Source of the DNA: Nitrososphaeraceae archaeon
Lineage (GTDB): Archaea > Thermoproteota > Nitrososphaeria > Nitrososphaerales > Nitrososphaeraceae
Reading direction: 5' to 3'
NCBI GenBank assembly: GCA_031316115.1
Contig: JALDRC010000003.1
Span: 124,001 to 188,000, forward strand
Length of the DNA stretch: 64,000 nt
The position numbers and the translations under genes are program-made. Shown one piece after another: positions 36,852 to 46,093 of this stretch. Position 1 is the first letter of the stretch; each line of letters starts with the position of its first letter. The notes under the pieces are model-generated. The model had not been told where the DNA came from and searched no databases. It worked only from the letters and a program-made list of their open reading frames with translations.

Positions 36852-37602
36852 TGTCATAATCCTCCGCCAATTGTAATTGATTCTGCTTTATTCTTTCTAA
36901 TTCCTTTATATGCCCTTCAATGGTTCGAGACTGCTTCCCATAGACCTTTTCCATGAAAGGAATAGGATCACGCCTCACTAACCATTGTTCGAAAATTTGT
37001 TGATAAAATCTTTAATTGTATCATGTCTTCATTTCATCCTTGCTACTTTTTTATCCTATTCTATAGATATGGGCAATGTGGTTTTTAATACTGGTCTTTT
37101 GTTACCTTGTATCCTACTCATTTCTATTCATCTTCTTCTTTTTCATTGTCAATTTCATAATACTGAAATCGGTTTTGCTACATCTAAGGCATTCGTACTC
37201 TACTGCCATTATAGTTCTGTCTATTCTGTAGGTATATCCTCCTTGTTTCCATTCATGTTCTAAATTATTAGTTGTACATTCTATTGCGATTGTAGACATT
37301 TCTAAATCTCCAAATACAATAAATGAAAAGTCTTAGTAATCGTTCCCAGGATTGTTGTTGCCTGGTCTTGTAATCCATTGCTTCAACCGCTACTATTTCG
37401 AATATGTTTAATGTTCTGATAGATTCATTCTTGTAATGATCCGTTATTGGATTTCTCTTGCTTTGACTTATTGACAACTTCTTATCTATGGATTGGACTA
37501 GACCTAAATCAATAGCGTACTGGACTGGAAAAATGTGCTTGCATTTTGCTGCTCAACTGGAAGCATAGTCCCAACATGTACTAAAGTTATACTCATTTTT
37601 AT
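36852..37602 (-). pseudogene. Decayed element gene of unknown function
   Basis: On the minus strand a single gene can be followed across at least three frame changes: start MSITLVHVGTMLPVEQQN near 37600, then LVQSIDKKLSISQSKRNPITDHY, NESIRTLNIFEIVAVEAMDY, RQQQSWERLLRLFIVFGDLE, MSTIAIECTTNNLEHEW, GGYTYRIDRTIMAVEYECLRC, and finally IFEQWLVRRDPIPFMEKVYG and RTIEGHIKELERIKQNQLQL before a stop at 36852. The product was soluble and helical with a Cys-x-x-Cys. I do not recognise it; position suggests a provirus gene. Confidence 0.5.
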
Positions 37603-37679
37603 ATTATATGAAGTAATATCTATTTATCGACTCGGATTTCACGTAAAAATGGGATTTTGAGTTATTCAATGAATTCATA

Positions 37680-37720
37680 CTGCGAGAGATTGCCAGCCTT
37701 CGGCCGCGGCACTCTCGCAG
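37680..37720. other. GC-rich nested hairpin
   Basis: A 41-base GC-rich island in very AT-rich DNA. The outer arms ctgcgagag (37680-37688) and ctctcgcag (37712-37720) pair perfectly over 9 bp. Inside, tgcc (37691-37694) pairs with ggca (37708-37711) around agccttcggccgc. The arrangement resembles a tRNA acceptor stem joined directly to a D-arm, with the anticodon and T arms missing. It could be a tRNA remnant, an element end, or an independent structured site. Confidence 0.6.
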
Positions 37721-38239
37721 AATCTTGTTGTCAAATATTACAGGTAAACAACTCAGCAGTATCGAGATATCCAATTCCTAAAGCAAAATGCAAAAAATAC
37801 AATATCCTCACATATACAAGGAGTGCTACCTTATGAATATTCTAATTGCATCGATGGTTTAGACGATAGAATAAAAGAAAGTTGGTTGATAGCCACCAGG
37901 TCGCAGAAGACTGGAAATGAAAAATAGAGATTGTCTTCATTAGACTTGATTAAGAATACTTACAGCACAAAAATGGATTTATTGACTGATACTTCCCTAC
38001 TCAAAGACTCTAAAGTTCGTAGAAGATATTAAACAAAAACTAGAAGATTCATTCATCAGCCACCAAGAACAACACTCATTGACAACCAAGTTTTAACATG
38101 TTGATGGGATCTCTGATAAAGTAGAATGACATTCAAAGATCTTGCGAGGCTGGTAAATAACAACCTCGCAATGAATAGGAACTCCGGATATCAACATGCA
38201 CCCACCAGTCATGTATCATCAACCCAGTCAGAATGCTTC

Positions 38240-39604
38240 ACAGAGCAGTTTTGCCAGAAGCAATTTTGGATCTGGGTTGATATTATTAAACGTAGAACTC
38301 TATATATTCAGACTAAATGGAAATGTGGTTTTAATCATATCACAAAATTACCACGAAATAATTAAACTATGAGGAGAATCCATTATTTGACTACCAACAA
38401 ATAGTCTTTGATGCACAAGAAAGTCACAGACACTTATTTATTTTGAAGGCAACTTAATTACGGATCAGTGAGTTATTTCTTCGTTATATGGCGTGGCTTG
38501 CATTAAAGAATAATGATTATCAGAATTCACAGATAGTTATTGTGACTAATACCAATATTGATTTGGCAATTAGACTTATCATGAGAATGAAGGGATTCTT
38601 TGAACCTTTAGGAATATTGTTTGATAGTAAAGAAAATGTATTGGAATTGAATAAATGCATGATAGAAGCATATCCTTCCCTCCATATAGATAGTTTTAGA
38701 TCTTTGGATAATCCCAAATTCATATTATTGGATGAATGCAATTTTTTCCCAAAAGGTCATCAGGAAGATGTCAGAAGCGTTTCGGAGAGATATATTGCTA
38801 AAAGTAATCCCTACATAGTTTTAGAATCAACTCCAAAATCACCAGGGAGATGAATGCGAACAATTGGGCAAGAACCAGAAGAACCATGTCAGTACAAGAG
38901 GATCAATTTAGATTACAATTATGTTTTGAATAAACTCTACACCGATGAAGATAATGAAAAAGCAAAACAATCGCCTTCATTGGAAACGGTTTACAATCTC
39001 AAATACTTCTGTAAAATTGGTAATGTATTTTCTCTAACTGATATCGATAAAGCGATAGAATTAGGAACCAGATACAAAGATTTACTAATTAATCCATTTG
39101 CTCTAAATTTATTGGGTATAGACTTTGGATTTGATTTTAGTGTAACCGATCTATACATTACAGAACTAGATCGACAACTACAAATTGTAAGAATAATAGT
39201 AGGTTATAAATATGATAAGAAAACACCTAGTGTAACCGCGGATAGAATGTTCCAATTGCATTCCCAAATATCAAATCTTTCATGGTTCATAGACTGAAAA
39301 CCGTGGAGGAGTAAACGAATGTAAGAGTAAACACGGTGAAAACCTTGAGTGGGAAAAAGTTGAAAATATCGATATTGAAGATGGTTGTATAATTTCAGTA
39401 AACTTTGGTAAAGAACACAAACAGATACTCCAACGCTTATATCAACTTCTTACAAAACAAAAGGTAGCAATTGATCCCAAGTACGATAAACTTATTCTAT
39501 CATTGAAGACTGGCTATGCAGAAGAGTTTTCATTAGACAAAATATCTGCATTTCACAACCATCATATAAACAGTTTACGGCTTCTTTGTAAACGTGTACG
39601 ATAG
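38240..39604 (+). pseudogene. Terminase large-subunit-like ATPase/nuclease, copy B, broken
   Basis: A recognisable viral packaging ATPase across several frames. It begins near FWIWVDIIKRRT and CGFNHITKLP, then FDYQQIVFDAQ, then a damaged Walker A region (LFILKAT, stop, LRISE), MAWLALKNNDYQNSQIVIVT, the Walker B-like FILLDECNFFP, and VLESTPKSPG as a coupling motif. After a stop it resumes with YNLKYFCKIGNVFS and the nuclease-like LLGIDFGFDFSVTDLYI, ending at 39604. At least three stops or frameshifts make it inactive. The fold order, ATPase then RNase H-like nuclease, fits terminases of head-tail viruses. Confidence 0.65.
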
Positions 39605-39644
39605 GAATGATAGTGATATTTAATTAATACGAGCGAATAACAAT

Positions 39645-40095
39645 AATGGTAGATATACTTGGTACACAAAATAAGAGAAAATTTAACCACATTAACTGGA
39701 AACTATTATAGTTCAAAATCATAAGAGGATAAAAGATATCGTGTCCACTGTGAAACCTTTGGATTTCCATATAAGAAATTAAAGCCAAGAATATATGTTG
39801 ATTTAGAACTGACGGACAGATATCTTCAGACTCTGAATCATGGTTGCAATCCTATGAATGTGGATCATTTATCCTGTAGAACATGGAAAACAAGAGAGTA
39901 ATGTTGCAGGATTCAATGAAGTACCAGAATCAATTCATAACAACAAGCGCTTGAAGATAGAATATTTCATTCAACCCAGAAATAAAAGTTACTAGAATGA
40001 TAGAATGAATTGACTAGAACCTAATGAATTGGACACAGACATTCAACAACGAATTGATAGAGATGCTATACTAATTAGTTATTCTGATAATTGTG
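39645..40095 (+). pseudogene. Decayed element gene downstream of the terminase relic
   Basis: Fragments of a protein are readable in shifting frames on the plus strand: MVDILGTQNKRKFNHINWK, KRYRVHCETFGFPYKKLK, RIYVDLELTDRYLQTLNHG, SNVAGFNEVPESIHNNK and IEYFIQPRNKSY. Position right after a terminase gene is where a portal gene lies in head-tail viruses, but the sequence itself does not show it. The gene is dead. Confidence 0.4.
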
Positions 40096-40120
40096 TAGAT
40101 TTATAAAATATAATGTAATT

Positions 40121-40924
40121 GAAGAGTAGGCAGAAGTATAGGAAATACTAACCTTCTACCGTGGAACACTACTCTCCAAATGCAGTACAATCCCAGTCCG
40201 CTTTATTATAAGTTAGTAAATATAGTATTTAGGATTTTAAGATAAAAGTTAGTGAAAACTAGAGAGTAAGATAATAGAATGAGGATTAATTAATTACTAC
40301 TATCTCACTCTCCAGATTGTTTTCCTGCCTATACGGCAATATATCATGGGAAATATAATATTTAGTAGTTTAATAAAATGAAAGCCTGAGAGTAATTAGG
40401 TATAAGAGACACAGTACAAGCTTTTACCCTATTTTTAATATCATTCTCCGGTGAAATATATAGTCGTGTATAACATCTGTGGGAATTATGATATTTTTTG
40501 GTTATAAAATAGTGAAATAGAAGTTAGAGGGAGTAGTGGAATGAATCGTCGACAATCTAATATATAGACCCTACTATATTTAGACATGATCGTACTCTGG
40601 CTCGAGGTGTTGCGAATGTAATTTATAATTTTTTATTATACATTATTTGACTATTTATACCTAGGCCCAATTTCGGTATTGAAATCATATTTATTTTTTA
40701 TATTTGATCTTGGATTCAGAAATAATAACAGTAAAAGGGGAGAGTGGTAGAAACAGGAAGTTTACAAGTTCGCACCTACCATAATGCTCTCCGTGCTATG
40801 ATATACTTGGTATTTTTTATACTAATCGTAATATCTAGACTTTGGTGATAAAAGTTAGTAAAAAATGAAAGGTAAGATAGTAGAATATTTGACCTATATT
40901 CCTCCTAATACTATCTTATTCTCC
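40121..40924. repeat. Array of about six degenerate hairpin units
   Basis: Hairpin-forming units start near 40121, 40261, 40386, 40524, 40738 and 40871, spaced about 125-215 bases. Each has a 5' arm like gagagtaagatagtaga and a 3' arm like tactatctcactctcc around a loop of 15-35 bases. Examples: gagagt/actctc with aagataatag/ctactatct at 40262-40312; ggagag/ctctcc with tggtag/ctacca at 40739-40792; gtaagatagta/tactatcttat at 40872-40919. The units are joined by similar spacers (gataaaagttagtgaaa, aatatttagtagttt). Stems differ between units yet keep pairing. Units 3 and 4 are weaker. Confidence 0.7.
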
Positions 40925-41014
40925 TGGAGTTTATTCTTTGGGATATAGTAATATGTTAATTATGATATTTAGCAGTTTAATTTACTAACTAATTAGCCAA
41001 TAATCTATTATAAT

Positions 41015-41224
41015 TTATAAACTTCTCTTATCCAGATATTCGTAAAATGCATTGGTCACTACAGTAATTTTCATATTGTTATCAATCGTGTAATGCTTCA
41101 ACTTCTTTCTCAAACCATAATCCAAATGTATAGTTGTCTTTGCAATTATTTGATTCAACGGGATTCTTCTAGGTTCTACCTCTGTTGTGGAGTTTGAAAT
41201 CCTATTATTATAAATGGTTAACAA
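41015..41224 (-). CDS. Possible ribbon-helix-helix DNA-binding protein, 69 aa
   Basis: A short frame next to the hairpin array. With a TTG start at 41224 it reads LTIYNNRISNSTTEVEPRR and then IAKTTIHLDYGLRKKLKHY, TIDNNMKITVVTNAFYEYL. The pattern of one strand (TTIHLD) followed by two helices is like a ribbon-helix-helix repressor. A TATA-like tract (tatttaaatatat) lies upstream on the minus strand. It may be intact, unlike its neighbours, and could regulate or bind the adjacent array. The start codon is uncertain. Confidence 0.4.
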   Translation of the reverse strand: MLTIYNNRISNSTTEVEPRRIPLNQIIAKTTIHLDYGLRKKLKHYTIDNNMKITVVTNAFYEYLDKRSL

Positions 41225-41335
41225 GCATATCTGTCTATAAATATCTCCATTGATCCATAATGACAGAATTCCATATATATTTAAATATTGAGTTTTACAA
41301 TAAACGATATGCCAACAAAAAGCAGATAAACTCAA

Positions 41336-41975
41336 GCAGACATATCAACATAACAAAAGAAGAAAGAGATTCCTGAAATATTCAAAGGTTGGAACAACCA
41401 TACAGAGTAATCATATAGAAAGCAACAATTAACCAATTTGATACCTGAAACTCTAGATTATAAGAACAAGAACTTTTTAATGAGCATATATGCAGATAAA
41501 TATCCAGAAGCAATCCAGAAAGAGGATACCAAGATTGTAAGAGTAAAAGCATCTGATTACAATAGCAAGATAATAAAAAGAATTTGTTTATTGATATGAG
41601 AACTGGTATGGACGTGACTGGCGTAATAGAAGAGTTCCACCGGTGACAGACGTCTTAGAAGGCTTATACATGGAGCAAGATACTGAACCGATCTACGATA
41701 GAGAACAATTAATAGGTTATAACAGAGTAGGACAACATGAAGTAGACTATGTTTCATTCAGAAAGCATTAGATGATATTATAGCAAAGAGTACGATAAAC
41801 AAACATAACATCAATTTTTTAGTAAAGACTTCAAGGCAAAGAAATGACTAATATACTTATGAACAGTTTGTAAATTCAAAATTTGAACAATATGTTGAAC
41901 AAATGATGTATCCAGATGGCCCAACAAGGCACACTTACAACCACCAGAAGCAGAAACAAAAAGATACAGAGTAAC
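41336..41975 (+). pseudogene. Decayed element gene of unknown function
   Basis: Plus-strand fragments in several frames can be joined: INITKEERDS, LIPETLDYKNKNFLMSIYAD, KYPEAIQKEDTKIVRVKASD, WYGRDWRNRRVPPVTD as approximated across breaks, VLEGLYMEQDTEPIYDREQL, IGYNRVGQHEVDYVSFRK and FVNSKFEQYVEQMMYPDGPT. The protein was hydrophilic and about 200 residues. No family recognised; it is part of the decayed element. Confidence 0.4.
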
Positions 41976-42016
41976 TAAAGCAACAGAAACAATATTCCTA
42001 AATTTTATTTATTTAT

Positions 42017-43368
42017 TTATTGTATTTTTATATTTCGTTCTAGTTCTCCCTGTTTTCTAATCTTTTGTCTGCTAGTTTGAAGGATTTGATTGAGCTTTTC
42101 ATCCTTTAGTTTTAGGTTCTGCTTTCCTTCTGAGTCATCAACAACAGAAATGGATTCATATTCAAGATAAATTTGTCACTTTTCATCCTCCTTCTTCCAT
42201 ATTTCTTGTATTTGTCTTTCAATTTCAGCAAATTGTCTGGCATGCTCTCTACTCATTATTCTACCTTCTTGCGATGTAGTATCAAAATTATTTACAATTC
42301 TTTGTAATTTCTTCATCTCATCCTTCATATAAGAAATCTCCTGATCCTTTTGTTGTTGTTTTTCTAAACTTTCGTTATACGATGAATATTATAATACCAT
42401 ATTACAATTATTACACCATTTTGAATCACGTCTATTAGTTTCATATCAATTACGCCATGTATTGGATTTGTTAATGGTTGTAATCTCTCTATCTTCCTTG
42501 GTTAAGATACCTTTTTTATCCAACAATATTTTTGAGGATTCATCATTTAGATGTATATAGACTCTAGGCATCGCAATGTCTGCAGTCCATCCAGCATGTT
42601 TCCTTGATATACCTCTGGCAGAATAGTACTTTTTGTCAGTTAGTTATGAATGCCTTAAAACATAAGGGTTAAAGGGTTTTGGCAATAGATTCCTAATTAC
42701 GGATTTATCTGGATTCGTAATATTCTTCTTATTCTCTTCAGAGTTTGCAAGTAATAACAGAGATGGAAAATATCTAACCTTGTAATATTCATATCTGCTG
42801 GCAAGTCCTTCTTAAGTTAACCCGGAGCCGTAATTATTATCTTTTGACACAAATAACCAGCAGTCAGGATTGGAACCGAATTGTGATTCCTTTGTATACA
42901 TTCCTTGACATAAGGTAATGCATCTATCAATGGTACTGTCCTTGGTCCAGTCTTACCCTTTTGTATTCTAACAAGAGTATATTGATGCTTTCCATCTTTA
43001 ATTGTATTAAACTCTAAATCTTTTATCCGGAGTCCTAATAGTTCATAATGTCTTGCAGAACTACCCATACCCATTGAATGATAACAGATATCACTTCCCA
43101 ATGGACAATATCTTAGAAACATAGCCCTCCCTCGTTGGTTCAGTATTTGTCCGGATGCATAGAATGTTTTCTGCTTGGTAACTTTGAGTCCTTTAATACA
43201 ATCAGGTTTCTCTCTCTTGGTTGAATCTGGTTGGTCAGGATTGTATAACCATCTGAAAAACTTGTTAAATATCATCTGTCTGTAGTTATGCGTATCAATC
43301 CAACGATTGTTATTATCATCAGCATTTCTAAAACTATTGAGATGTTCTAGAATGTCATTTTTAGTCAT
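42017..43368 (-). pseudogene. Tyrosine recombinase/integrase, copy B, broken
   Basis: An almost full-length integrase (about 450 codons) with several lesions. The N-terminal part (MTKNDILEHLNSFRNADDNN, FFRWLYNPDQPDS) is a SAM-like DNA-binding domain. The catalytic domain follows with GMGSSARHYELLGLRIKDLE (first Arg region), GPRTVPLIDALPYVKE, a frameshift near 42835, SKDNNYGSGLT, FNPYVLRHS (HxxR region, then a stop), RKHAGWTADIAMPRVYIHL (final Tyr). A coiled-coil tail ends with LEQ-like KLNQILQTSRQKIRKQ and a stop at 42017. This layout is that of thaumarchaeal element integrases. Confidence 0.75.
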
Positions 43369-43514
43369 TTTTTTAAAAGATATTTAGCTGTAGAATCTAG
43401 ATAGATATACAAGTGCTTTTATCTTTCCTATCTTAGTAGAATCATTGATATTAAATTCAGTTTGTTCTATAATTATATAATCATAGATAGCAGTGATATT
43501 CTCTTGATTCTTGA

Positions 43515-43751
43515 GTGTTAGATCTTAGAATTTTCTTGATGAAAGGTTTAGATGATTTTGTAACTGCATCTATCTTTCTATCGTTATTGCCATTATGTAT
43601 TATTGCTGTCGTTGTTTCTGAGGTTTTAACAAGATCTACCAATTATAATTCTGACTTGCTTTCTAAATTAAATAATTATTGTTGGAACCCTCATGTGATA
43701 ACAACGTGTGCTAGGAGTAACCCTCCTTCTGTTCTTACGAGATTTAGCTAA
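43515..43751 (+). CDS. Small membrane-type ORF next to integrase copy B
   Basis: A 78-codon frame with one hydrophobic span (ASIFLSLLPLCIIAVVVSEVL) and a C-terminal segment KLNNYCWNPHVITTCARSN shared with the frame at 36246-36527. It is divergent from the integrase, and the DNA upstream is also duplicated in copy A. It may be a genuine small membrane protein of the element. The opposite strand also has a 52-codon frame here, so coding strand is not certain. Confidence 0.4.
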   Translation: MLDLRIFLMKGLDDFVTASIFLSLLPLCIIAVVVSEVLTRSTNYNSDLLSKLNNYCWNPHVITTCARSNPPSVLTRFS

Positions 43752-44010
43752 GCGGCCAACCTGAGCAGATGCAGGAATCTTTATCTCTTTTTGGCCTTGC
43801 TCCACCCAGGACGTCAGTTTCATTCTAGACAAAAAAACTCAGGTATAGGCCATCATAGATATTTTCATCTTGTCCAGATAGCTTTTCTGTTACGGCGCCA
43901 ACTGTCTCCAGTTAATTATCACTAATTTGGGTGCCTGCTTTGAGGGAGGAGTTTCCTCTCTTTATTGAGTAACTCGTTCTCTAGCTCACAATTTAAAATC
44001 AAAGGATGTT
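43752..44010. other. Right edge of the decayed region
   Basis: About 260 bases, less AT-rich than the surroundings (for example cgccaactgtctccag near 43895). On the minus strand fragments such as ELENELLNKERKLLP and LETVGAVTEKLSGQDENIYDG can be read, and a 52-codon frame beginning MKLTSWVEQGQKE. This may be the tail of another lost element gene. Confidence 0.35.
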
Positions 44011-44517
44011 CTAATATATATTTGGAAAATATTCTTTTTCTATTTTTACTATTTCAAGAGGATCAGTTTTTGTAGAATATAAAGTTAAAAGTTCTGAATT
44101 CAATTCTAAAAAAGTGTGACCCCATCTGAATTTATTCAGTAAGTTTTCAGCTTCACATGCATAGCCTAATATAAACAAAGAACCAGCCAATGCTTCAACA
44201 GTTGTTAATTTACCGAGTTTAGCATAATTTACTGGATTTCCTGCAAGAAGTAAGGGAAGTCTTCGATTGATCCCTTTCCTCATTATTCTAAATTTGTTTA
44301 AAGTTGATTGTATATGATTCCATGAACAATCAATTGCCATTAATGATTTTCCACTACAAAGGTCCTTCTGAGATAACACAACATTTGAGAATGGATTTAA
44401 AATAATTGCGCGATTAGGAATGAATTTTATTGGTTCTATAATATGCATTTTTGCTAATTTTGCAGCAGTACACTTTTTTGGATCATCTTGTTTTAACATC
44501 AATACAAGTATTTTCAT
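44011..44517 (-). CDS. Tsr3-type rRNA aminocarboxypropyltransferase (DUF367)
   Basis: A 168-aa protein of the Tsr3 family, which transfers the aminocarboxypropyl group of S-adenosylmethionine to a hypermodified uridine of small-subunit rRNA. Diagnostic segments are PIKFIPNRAIILNP, MAIDCSWNHI, RRLPLLLAGNPVNYAKLGKLTTVEALAG and FILGYACEAENLLNKFRWGHTFLELN. The last includes the SAM-site loop. Length is normal for archaea. It bounds the decayed region on the right and is divergent from the helicase gene. Confidence 0.93.
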   Translation of the reverse strand: MKILVLMLKQDDPKKCTAAKLAKMHIIEPIKFIPNRAIILNPFSNVVLSQKDLCSGKSLMAIDCSWNHIQSTLNKFRIMRKGINRRLPLLLAGNPVNYAKLGKLTTVEALAGSLFILGYACEAENLLNKFRWGHTFLELNSELLTLYSTKTDPLEIVKIEKEYFPNIY

Positions 44518-44806
44518 AGAAAATGATTTATTAGTAAATTGGTTTATATAAATAAATACTAACTACCTTTCGAGAGGATTAAATTTTCTGAATTCAACGA
44601 ATAAATAATTTATAGCGTATTAAATTATTATAAACTTAGTTTGATATAGCAACTACATTAATATTTTGTAAAAAAAAGACTAATTGCAATCAATTCTATT
44701 GGTATACTCCAAACCAATAGTTAAAGAAAATTCGTAAATAATAAAATATTTTTATTATATACATTACCAAATTTTCATTCATATATTTAATTGATTAGAA
44801 TTATTA

Positions 44807-46093
44807 ATGACTTTAGATAATTGTCCTCGTTTGTCTGATATATCTTGCTTAAAATTTCCATTTATCTTAGAAAAGGATCAAACTGATGCAGTGAATGCCT
44901 GGTTAAATAATAATAACAGAGGCTCTGTAATTTATAGTACTGGCACGGGAAAAACTGAAATTGCTTTTGAATGTGCTAGAAGATTGGCTATAATTAATAA
45001 TTCCAGTTTTAAAATCCTCTTCTTGGTACCAAGAATCGTATTGATTGAACAAAATATAAAAAGATTGATGAAATATGGTATAAAAAAAAATATAATAGGC
45101 GTATATTATGGTGAAAGAAAGAATGTTAAGAACATAACTTTTAGTACTTACCAGAGCATTGTGAGGAATTTTGATTTATTAAGAAATGCTAATATGGTGA
45201 TACTAGACGAAGTACATCTAATATCGCTTACAGCAAAGAAGTTCAGTAGTATTTTTTCAATTCTTACTAAAGATCCAAGTAAAGCCATTTTAGGTCTAAC
45301 TGCTACTATAAATGAAGATGATCCTAAATATTCAGAAATAATTACTCTTATACCCCCAGTAAAAAAATACATGATTAAAGAAGCAGTTACTGATGGGAGA
45401 TTAACAGAACCAAGAATTACTATTAGACCAGTCAGAATGAATTCTAAAGAGAATGACGATTATCAAAAAATATCTACAACGATTAAAGAGATTTCCCAAA
45501 AATTAAGATCATCTGATCCCTCTGAAATTAAGCGGTTATTAAAAAAAGGAAGTTATAAATCTAAACTGGCAAGTGAATGGTTTTCAAAGGTTCAAGAAAG
45601 AAAAAAATTATTAACTGAAACTTCGTCAAAATTAATTGAGGCAATTAGTATAATTAAACAACATCCTAATCAGAGAATAATGATTTTTAGTGAAACGATA
45701 GAATCAATAACCAAACTGAATGAAATGTTAACACATCAAAATATAAAATCAGAAGTAATACATAATAAGGTCAAGGCTAAACAGAGAAAAGATATCCTAG
45801 ATAACTGGGGTACTGCATTTCATGTTTTGTTATCTGTTCATACACTAGAAATTGGATTCGATATACCTTCAGTGAGTATTGCAATTATAATTTCCAATAC
45901 TCAAAATATACATCAATTAGTTCAACGTATCGGAAGAGTCATCAGGAAATCCCCATTTAAAACACGTGCTTTAATCTATGTTGTATATGTTGAAGGAACA
46001 AAGGATAGGAAAATTCTAAAATTAATAGAATCATCATTAAATGAAAAGGCAAATAGTGAGAATAAACAGAAAAAAATTTCTGCTTTTTTTTAA
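44807..46093 (+). CDS. XPB/RAD25-like superfamily 2 helicase
   Basis: A 428-aa compact helicase. It starts with LEKDQTDAVNAWL (Q-motif-like), Walker A STGTGKTEIAFECA near residue 45, FLVPRIVLIEQ as motif Ia, FSTYQSIV, Walker B DEVH near 131, LTATI as motif III and LVQRIGRVIRKSP as motif VI near 387. The layout is that of XPB-like helicases without N-terminal domains. It may act in DNA repair with a nuclease partner, as Bax1 does in other archaea, but no such gene is adjacent. The C-terminus has a PIP-like end (QKKISAFF), which could bind the sliding clamp. Confidence 0.82.
   Translation: MTLDNCPRLSDISCLKFPFILEKDQTDAVNAWLNNNNRGSVIYSTGTGKTEIAFECARRLAIINNSSFKILFLVPRIVLIEQNIKRLMKYGIKKNIIGVYYGERKNVKNITFSTYQSIVRNFDLLRNANMVILDEVHLISLTAKKFSSIFSILTKDPSKAILGLTATINEDDPKYSEIITLIPPVKKYMIKEAVTDGRLTEPRITIRPVRMNSKENDDYQKISTTIKEISQKLRSSDPSEIKRLLKKGSYKSKLASEWFSKVQERKKLLTETSSKLIEAISIIKQHPNQRIMIFSETIESITKLNEMLTHQNIKSEVIHNKVKAKQRKDILDNWGTAFHVLLSVHTLEIGFDIPSVSIAIIISNTQNIHQLVQRIGRVIRKSPFKTRALIYVVYVEGTKDRKILKLIESSLNEKANSENKQKKISAFF

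Noticed and set aside
37680-37720. Functional tRNA gene
   Set aside because: Only 41 bases; anticodon and T arms are missing, so it cannot be a working tRNA.
40121-40924. CRISPR array
   Set aside because: Units are 125-215 bases apart, both units and spacers are similar to each other, and repeats are imperfect palindromes. No cas gene is present.
43752-44010. 52-codon minus-strand frame MKLTSWVEQGQKE...
   Set aside because: It overlaps the plus-strand duplicated frame. Changes between copies do not favour the minus frame, so I did not call it a gene.
45148-45372. Minus-strand frame inside the XPB-like helicase
   Set aside because: It is the complementary shadow of a well-supported helicase gene with conserved motifs.
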